NCBI GenBank assembly: GCA_947629065.1
Contig: CANRCH010000004.1
Span: forward strand, 1 to 27,611
Length of the DNA: 27,611 nucleotides
Direction of reading: 5' to 3'
From: an uncultured Aliarcobacter sp.
Lineage (GTDB): Bacteria; Campylobacterota; Campylobacteria; Campylobacterales; Arcobacteraceae
Shown: in pieces, positions 22,035 through 27,611 of the stretch
Layout of the letters: every line of letters starts with the position of its first letter
Position numbering within the stretch: position 1 is the stretch's first letter
Made by a program: the position numbers and the translations under genes
The notes under the pieces: generated by a model
The model's database searches: none
The model's input: the letters and a program-made list of their open reading frames with translations, nothing else
Told to the model about the DNA's origin: nothing

Positions 22035-23555
22035 TCATATTTCGAAATCAGGTCTTTCTAAAGGTGCAGAGAAATAATACCCTTGAGAATAGTCAGCCCC
22101 AAGACTTTTAACTATTTCAAATATCTCTTTATTTTCAACATATTCAGCAATTGTTTGTAAATTTAAACTCTTTGCAAACTCTATTATAGTTTTTGTAATT
22201 TTATATGAGTTTTTATCTTTTGCAATATTTTTTATAATAGAAGCATCTATTTTTAAATAATCGGCATTCATTTTTAAAATATGCTCAAAATTTGAATAAC
22301 CACTTCCAAAATCATCTATTGCAACTTTACATCCAAGCTCTTTTATTTGGTCAATAAAAGATATTAAAATTGAGTAGTTTTTTATATTTTCATCTTCTAA
22401 TATTTCAAATATAACTCTATTTTGAACCTTGTATTTTTCAAGCATAGATTTTATAAATGGTAGAAAATCATCTTTTTCAACATCTTCATAAGAGATATTT
22501 AACGAAAATTCATAAGGTAAGTTTTCAAAATTTTTAAATGCTTTTTCAATTACTACTTTTGTAAGTTTTGTGTATTGATTTGATTTTTTTGAAATATCTA
22601 AAAAGAAAAATGGAGATATTACCTTACCATCTTCATCAATTAATCTAACTAAGCACTCATATTTTGTTGCTTTTAGAGTATTATTATCTATTAATGGTTG
22701 ATAAAACACCTCAATGCTATCATTTAAAAAAGCTGCTTTTAGTTTTTTTGTCCAAAGCATATTGTTTTCATACTCTTGAAATTTATCAAGCTCTTCGTAA
22801 AATATAATAAAATCTTCATTGCTTTTTTTAGCTGTTTGAAGTGCAATATCAGCAGTGATTAGTTTGTTGTTTTTTTGTGAAAAAGATATTCCAGCATTTA
22901 GTCTTACATCTAATTCATGGTTTTCATAATGGAAGATTTTTTCATCAACACTTTGTAAAATATCTTTTACAAGATTTGTAAAATCATCTTCATTTATGTT
23001 ATTTGCAACTAAACAGTAATTATCAGAAGGGAATTTATATAGAGTAATAGTTTTATAATGTAAAATTTTCTGGTTTATAAAATCAGCAACGGCTTTTAAA
23101 ATAAAATCACCTGTTTTATGACCATAAAAATCGTTTATCTCTTTAAATGCACTTATATTAAACAAGCAAATTGAAGATATATTAATGCTACTGTTTTGTA
23201 GTTCATCAATTAGTTTTGCTCTATTTGGGAATTTTGTTAATGTATCAATAAATAGAATACTATTTATCTTTTTTTGTAGCTCTTTTTCATGGCTAATATC
23301 ATTTAATATTACTATATGATATTCATTTTTAGAGATAATTTGAGTTGTAAACTCTTTTTTATTTAGCTCTATTTGAGAGTTGTTTATTGAAATTTTATCG
23401 AAAAAACTCTCATCTTCTATAAAATCATTTAGTGAATCTAAATTAAAAATATTTAAAAAAGCACTGTTTGAAAAAACAATACTTTTATCTTTTACTACTA
23501 AAATTGCACTATTTATATTTTCGACAACAATTTTTGCTAAACTATTTAAATCCAC
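22035..23555 (-). CDS. PAS - degenerate GGDEF - EAL phosphodiesterase
   Basis: 506 aa, cytosolic (no membrane segment). Residues about 1-90 look PAS-like (NINSAILVVKDKSIVFSNSA). A GGDEF-like domain (about 95-255) keeps the NDFYGHKTGD helix but has PSDNY (176-180) where GGDEF should be, so it is not a cyclase. The EAL domain (about 265-500) retains the catalytic set: E300 (in ECLVR), N353, E384, D414-D415 (IDDFGSGYSN), K435, E471 and Q491. It should therefore hydrolyse c-di-GMP, with the degenerate GGDEF as a regulatory GTP-binding or dimer module. The start is GTG, chosen for AAGGGAAG upstream. It lies 23 nt after pepD and shortly before the DUF748 gene on the same strand. Confidence 0.88.
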   Translation of the reverse strand: MDLNSLAKIVVENINSAILVVKDKSIVFSNSAFLNIFNLDSLNDFIEDESFFDKISINNSQIELNKKEFTTQIISKNEYHIVILNDISHEKELQKKINSILFIDTLTKFPNRAKLIDELQNSSINISSICLFNISAFKEINDFYGHKTGDFILKAVADFINQKILHYKTITLYKFPSDNYCLVANNINEDDFTNLVKDILQSVDEKIFHYENHELDVRLNAGISFSQKNNKLITADIALQTAKKSNEDFIIFYEELDKFQEYENNMLWTKKLKAAFLNDSIEVFYQPLIDNNTLKATKYECLVRLIDEDGKVISPFFFLDISKKSNQYTKLTKVVIEKAFKNFENLPYEFSLNISYEDVEKDDFLPFIKSMLEKYKVQNRVIFEILEDENIKNYSILISFIDQIKELGCKVAIDDFGSGYSNFEHILKMNADYLKIDASIIKNIAKDKNSYKITKTIIEFAKSLNLQTIAEYVENKEIFEIVKSLGADYSQGYYFSAPLERPDFEI

Positions 23556-23578
23556 TAAAAACTTCCCTTTTATTTTAA

Positions 23579-24865
23579 TTATACACTTTTTACTATATCT
23601 TTTACTATTTTATATAGAGTTTCACAAGATTTTATGCTTGTTTGTTCCTTTTTTGAGTGAGGAAAATTGATTGTTGGTCCAATTGAGGCTATTTTTAGAT
23701 TAGGAAATTTTTCTTTAAAAACTGCACACTCTAAACCAGCGTGTATTGCTTGAAGTTTTGCATCACTATTATAGGTTTTATAAGTATCTAAAACTTTGTT
23801 TGTAAAATCATTTATATCAGGTGTCCACGCACTATATTTTCCATAAGTTTCAACACTGCATCCAATATCTTCTAAATCATTTTTTGTCTCATTCTTTAGA
23901 TTTTGTAAGTTTTCATTTTTCATAGACCTAGCACTAAATTCTACAATTATCTCATCTTGCGTTGTTTTTATAAGTGCCAGATTTATAGAGTCTTCTACAA
24001 CATTTAAAGTAGTATTAAAATCTCTAACTCCATTTTTAAAAGAGTTTAAATAGTTAAAAAGTGAGTTGTCAAATTCTACAAAATGTTCACAAATTGTATC
24101 TATTTTTTCTATTTTTATTAAATCGTTATTTGATTTTGGAAAAGAATTACTAGCAATAATTGCTTTTGCATTTGCTGGAATTGAGTTGATTCGTTCACCT
24201 CCATTTATATCTAGAACTTTTGCACCATTTTGCACAATAAATTCAATTAAAAGTTTTATAGCATTTGGAATGTTTTTATCTATATCAACTCCACTATGTC
24301 CACCTGCTAGATTACTTATACTTACTTCATAAAGATCTAAATTATCACTATTTGCTACTATTTTTTTATTTGAAAAACTTGCTTTTATATCAACTCCACC
24401 AGCACAACCAATACAAATTTCACCTTCTTCTTCACTATCAAGATTTAGCATATATTTAGAATTTATTTCTAGGCTTAAATTATTTGCACCTATTAAGCCA
24501 ATCTCTTCATCACTTGTAAATAAAAATTCACAATCAAAACCCTCTTGCATAAGCCCTAGCATATAAGAGCATCCCATTCCATTATCAGCACCCAAAGTTG
24601 AATCAAGTGCCTTTAAAATATCACCATCTTCAATAATTGTTGGGATTTTATTACACTCAAGACAAACTATATCGTAGTGCGATTGTAAAATTAGTTTTGA
24701 TTCTGAATTATTCTGTTTACAAAGAATATTTTTTGCATCATCAATTAAGCATAAGTAGTTATGTTTCTTTGCGAAATCTTGCATAAAATCTATGAAAGGA
24801 GTGTGGTTTCCTGAACATCTTTGAATTTTTGTAATTGTTTTAAATATATCAATAATATTTGACAT
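23579..24865 (-). CDS. pepD: PepD-type aminoacyl-histidine dipeptidase (M20 metallopeptidase)
   Basis: 428 aa. Di-zinc ligands and catalytic residues are visible: H63 and D65 in LQSHYDIVC, bridging D94 in TLGADNGMG, E120-E121 in TSDEEIGLIGA, D143 in MLNLDSEEEGE, and H403 in PTINFPHSKKEQ. The block LNLDSEEEGEICIGCAGGVD is typical of the PepD (beta-alanyl-histidine dipeptidase) branch rather than of ArgE/DapE. It hydrolyses Xaa-His and other dipeptides in the cytosol. It is somewhat shorter than the enterobacterial enzyme. ATG with AAAGGA 6 nt upstream. It begins only about 18 nt after the ccsBA terminator, so it depends on read-through or on a promoter inside ccsBA. Confidence 0.88.
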   Translation of the reverse strand: MSNIIDIFKTITKIQRCSGNHTPFIDFMQDFAKKHNYLCLIDDAKNILCKQNNSESKLILQSHYDIVCLECNKIPTIIEDGDILKALDSTLGADNGMGCSYMLGLMQEGFDCEFLFTSDEEIGLIGANNLSLEINSKYMLNLDSEEEGEICIGCAGGVDIKASFSNKKIVANSDNLDLYEVSISNLAGGHSGVDIDKNIPNAIKLLIEFIVQNGAKVLDINGGERINSIPANAKAIIASNSFPKSNNDLIKIEKIDTICEHFVEFDNSLFNYLNSFKNGVRDFNTTLNVVEDSINLALIKTTQDEIIVEFSARSMKNENLQNLKNETKNDLEDIGCSVETYGKYSAWTPDINDFTNKVLDTYKTYNSDAKLQAIHAGLECAVFKEKFPNLKIASIGPTINFPHSKKEQTSIKSCETLYKIVKDIVKSV

Positions 24866-24882
24866 TTTTATCCTTTAAAGTA

Positions 24883-24904
24883 AAAAAGGGCTTTCGCCCT
24901 TTTT
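24883..24904 (-). terminator. Strong intrinsic terminator of ccsBA with a GAAA loop
   Basis: A 9-bp stem AAAAAGGGC (24883-24891) / GCCCTTTTT (24896-24904) with, on the minus strand, a GAAA tetraloop and a six-U tail. It overlaps the ccsBA stop codon and lies immediately upstream of pepD. Confidence 0.9.
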
Positions 24905-27611
24905 ATTTGTTATCTTCTTGTGTGAAATCTTTTAAATTTCTATTTTTGTATGAAAGAATTATTGCAAGAATTGCAATTGAAATTGTAATATATGCCCATG
25001 TTGGAAATGGTACAGGATCTCCTGTTGCATAAGAGTGCATTCCAGATAAATAGAAGTTTACTCCAAGATATGTCATCATAATTGAGCTAAATGCTAGCAG
25101 TGAAGCAACACTTAACACATAAGGTGTATTTAATGATTTAACAAATCTTAAGTGAAGAACTATTGCGTAAACTACGATTGAAACATAAGCCCAAGTCTCT
25201 TTTGGATCCCATCCCCAATATCTTCCCCAAGACTCATTTGCCCAAACTCCACCAAGGAAGTTTCCAATAGTAATAAATGCAAGACCTATAATTAAAGATA
25301 TTTCATTAATAGCTGCAACGTGTTTAATAATATCATCTAAGTGAGGTCTATTTTTTCTAAAAATATACATAATTATAGTTAAGAAACCTAAAATTGCACT
25401 AAGTCCAAAGAATCCATAAGATGCTGTTAGAATTGATACGTGAATTGTTAGACAGTATGATTTTAAAACTGGAACAAGATTTGTGATTTGCGGATCAACA
25501 TCTGTTAAGTGTGCTGTAAACATAAATATTGCAGCCATAATAACTGCAGCACTAAGTGCAAGAAGTGATTTTCTAAAGAATACAACTCCAGCAAAAACAG
25601 CAGACCAAGAGATATAAACTAAAGTTTCATAAATATCACTCCAAGGTGCGTGACCTGAAAGATACCATCTATATCCCATTCCAAATGTTTGAATAGCAAA
25701 TAGAATTGATAATATTACAAAGAAGAAATTTGTTGTTTTAGTAGCTTTGAAATCAGGTTTAAATATAACTACAAAAGCTAAAACAAGCATAATAAATCCA
25801 ACAAGTAAATATGCTAGTGTAAGGTTGAAAAATATATCAAGATTATTAAATGTAATCTCTGCATCAATTTTTGATTTATTTGGAATAACTTTTGAACCAG
25901 CTCTTTCTTGATACATAGATATTAAATTTATAAATCTATCTGTACTTTCCCAGTTGTTATCAACTAGTGAGTTCATAAGACCTTGAACAGCACTTTGAAT
26001 AGCCTTTTGGTTTTCACCTGTAAAAGTGCTTAAAGCTTCAAGTGGAGAGTACCATTTATTATTATCATCATTTTCAGCACTATCATAAACTTTTGGGAAA
26101 ATATTTAATAAACTTCCAGTAAATACAGAGTAAATAATACTTGCTTTTTCATCAAGTTTGATTAAATCTTTTTCGTAAGTTCCTCTTTCAATAGGTTTTG
26201 TAAGTTGTGCTTTTTCAACTTCATCTTTTAGTAAATATCCATTTTCATTAAAAATATCATTAAATGCTACATATTTGTCAGCTTCAGGAATATTTAAAAA
26301 TTTCTTTAACTTTGGAGTTTGTATTTTTAAGATTTTTACTTGTTGCCAAATGTCAGGTCTTGAAAGCATTCCTAAAACAATTTGGTTTGCATCCATTCCT
26401 AAAAATGTAGATTTTCCTGATAATTTTTGAACTATTTCTCTATTTAAAGATGCAAGTGGCTTCATTCTTCCATCGTGTCCTTGAACAACTAAATGCCCAA
26501 ATTTATTGGCACTTTCTTTTGAACCATCTTTTAGAGTGTTTAAATATGCAACTACATCTTCTAAACTCTCCTCTTCAACTGCTACAACTTCTTCTTTTGC
26601 TGTATTATTTGTATTTTCATCTGCTTTTAAAGATGTAGACGTACTTAAAAATATAGCTAGTAAAAATATAGCTAGGTTTTTTTGGCTTACATATTTTGTA
26701 AGTTTTCTAAATCTTGATTTTTTATCAAAGAAGTTTAAAAATAGCCCAAGAGTTAGTAAAAAATAACCTAAATATGTAGGCCATTTTCCTGGGTCATTAT
26801 TTACAGATAGTACAGTTCCTGTTTCATCAGGGAAGTATGAACTTTGGAAAAATAGATAGTTTCCTTCACTTAAAGTTCTATTCATAAAAATCCTATAATC
26901 ATAAGTTTTGTCATCTTTTATAACTGTAATTTCACTCGCATAAGATGATGGACTCATACTACCTGGATATCTATCAAGTTGGAACTCATTTAATCTAATT
27001 GCTAGTGGTAAAGGCATAAATTTTGAACCATATTCTAAAATAACATTGTATTCACCAAACTCTAGCTCTTTAGAAACTCCAATTTGACCTCTGTTTCCAG
27101 GAAGTCTTGTCTCTTGTGAAACACCATCTAAAGATGCACTAACACTTAAAAGTCCCATACTAGCTTGTTCTTTTTTTGCAAACATATAATCTTTGTAATC
27201 AACTTTTAAAGTTTTTCCATCAAAGTTTACACTTCTTGAAAATTTGTTTACAGATGGCATTAAAGCTGTAAAATCCTTTTCCATCTCATCATAAGCTATA
27301 GTTTTTCCATCTTTTTGTACAGTTATTTGTAAGTAAGGCTCAAGCGAACTCATAGAGTTTACAGTTTGTCCTTCTGGAATTTGCATAACACCTTCATATC
27401 CAAAATATCTAGTTATTATTGAACCAATTAAAATTACAACGAAGGCAAAGTGAAATAAAAATCTTGGAAGATTTTTCCACATTTTAAATCTATAGATAAT
27501 TCCCATTAGATTTATAGTTGTAAGAACCATTACGATTTCATACCAAATATTATTATAAACTAAAACTCTGGCACTTGATGTACCAAAATCGTTCTCTATA
27601 AAAGTAGCAAC
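24903..27611 (-). CDS. ccsBA: Fused cytochrome c synthetase CcsBA (ResB-CcsA), 5' end outside the window
   Basis: 902 residues are visible and the frame is open to the window edge, so the first residues are missing. The upstream part reads ATFIENDFGTSSARVLVYNN, a conserved ResB opening. The N-terminal ResB/CcsB part has membrane helices and a periplasmic loop; a helix near 26640-26700 leads to a second large periplasmic domain. The C-terminal CcsA part has about eight helices and the WGRYWGWDPKETW heme-handling motif (about 25200-25245), plus membrane histidines (HVSILTASYGFF, HLRF). Known CcsBA (studied in Helicobacter hepaticus) exports heme and attaches it to CXXCH of cytochromes c in the periplasm (System II). 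It needs reduced thiols, which could link it to the TlpA-like protein at 11105-11668. Confidence 0.93.
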   Translation of the reverse strand, partial: VATFIENDFGTSSARVLVYNNIWYEIVMVLTTINLMGIIYRFKMWKNLPRFLFHFAFVVILIGSIITRYFGYEGVMQIPEGQTVNSMSSLEPYLQITVQKDGKTIAYDEMEKDFTALMPSVNKFSRSVNFDGKTLKVDYKDYMFAKKEQASMGLLSVSASLDGVSQETRLPGNRGQIGVSKELEFGEYNVILEYGSKFMPLPLAIRLNEFQLDRYPGSMSPSSYASEITVIKDDKTYDYRIFMNRTLSEGNYLFFQSSYFPDETGTVLSVNNDPGKWPTYLGYFLLTLGLFLNFFDKKSRFRKLTKYVSQKNLAIFLLAIFLSTSTSLKADENTNNTAKEEVVAVEEESLEDVVAYLNTLKDGSKESANKFGHLVVQGHDGRMKPLASLNREIVQKLSGKSTFLGMDANQIVLGMLSRPDIWQQVKILKIQTPKLKKFLNIPEADKYVAFNDIFNENGYLLKDEVEKAQLTKPIERGTYEKDLIKLDEKASIIYSVFTGSLLNIFPKVYDSAENDDNNKWYSPLEALSTFTGENQKAIQSAVQGLMNSLVDNNWESTDRFINLISMYQERAGSKVIPNKSKIDAEITFNNLDIFFNLTLAYLLVGFIMLVLAFVVIFKPDFKATKTTNFFFVILSILFAIQTFGMGYRWYLSGHAPWSDIYETLVYISWSAVFAGVVFFRKSLLALSAAVIMAAIFMFTAHLTDVDPQITNLVPVLKSYCLTIHVSILTASYGFFGLSAILGFLTIIMYIFRKNRPHLDDIIKHVAAINEISLIIGLAFITIGNFLGGVWANESWGRYWGWDPKETWAYVSIVVYAIVLHLRFVKSLNTPYVLSVASLLAFSSIMMTYLGVNFYLSGMHSYATGDPVPFPTWAYITISIAILAIILSYKNRNLKDFTQEDNK

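Noticed and set aside
1..27611. CRISPR array, tRNA, rRNA, insertion sequence or prophage
   Set aside because: No spaced direct repeats, no cloverleaf-like sequence, no transposase or integrase frames were seen on either strand.

Overview
The window is strongly AT-rich and densely coded, with short intergenic gaps. Its gene set points to a Campylobacterota genome, most likely the Arcobacter/Aliarcobacter group. The supporting features are a fused CcsBA-type cytochrome c synthetase, a MagIII-type 3-methyladenine glycosylase without the Fe-S cysteines, many chemotaxis and cyclic-di-GMP signalling proteins, and frequent TTG/GTG starts with A-rich Shine-Dalgarno sites. This assignment is inferred from protein character only. 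I see no rRNA, tRNA, CRISPR array, IS element or phage module.

Layout. 1-3.1 kb: a YcaO protein (minus), a Phd/YefM-RelE/ParE toxin-antitoxin pair (plus) and a MagIII glycosylase (minus). 3.2-6.4 kb: a BenE-type transporter (minus) divergent from argD and a PNPOx-fold flavoprotein (plus); the divergent promoters share a perfect 17-bp inverted repeat. 6.5-9.0 kb: an AraC-MGMT DNA repair fusion, glyA and a small conserved protein, all minus. 9.1-10.7 kb: a CPA2 cation/proton antiporter (plus). 10.7-12.6 kb (minus): an operon of two periplasmic thioredoxin-fold proteins (DsbA-like CxxC and TlpA-like CPPC) interleaved with two paralogous small single-TM proteins. 12.6-13.07 kb: a 470-bp gap with only an HTH gene remnant. 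13.07-18.2 kb (plus): a chemoreceptor with a CZB domain, diaminopimelate dehydrogenase and a Cache-GGDEF diguanylate cyclase. 18.2-27.6 kb (minus): an unknown membrane-anchored protein, a large AsmA-like DUF748 protein with tandem repeats, a PAS-degenerate GGDEF-EAL phosphodiesterase, a PepD-type dipeptidase and the 5'-truncated ccsBA.

How the parts may work together. ArgD, Ddh, GlyA and PepD belong to amino-acid metabolism. The DsbA/TlpA operon and CcsBA belong to periplasmic thiol chemistry and cytochrome maturation. The chemoreceptor, diguanylate cyclase and EAL protein form a sensory/c-di-GMP set.

The two most novel-looking items are regulatory and organisational. First, a 17-bp box, TAGCAATTTT[C/T]GGATTG, abuts the -35 element of three promoters (benE, argD, glyA); it is perfect at two and has one change at the third. 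Second, two related small membrane proteins alternate with two thiol-disulfide proteins in one operon. Both need comparative genomics, which could not be run here.
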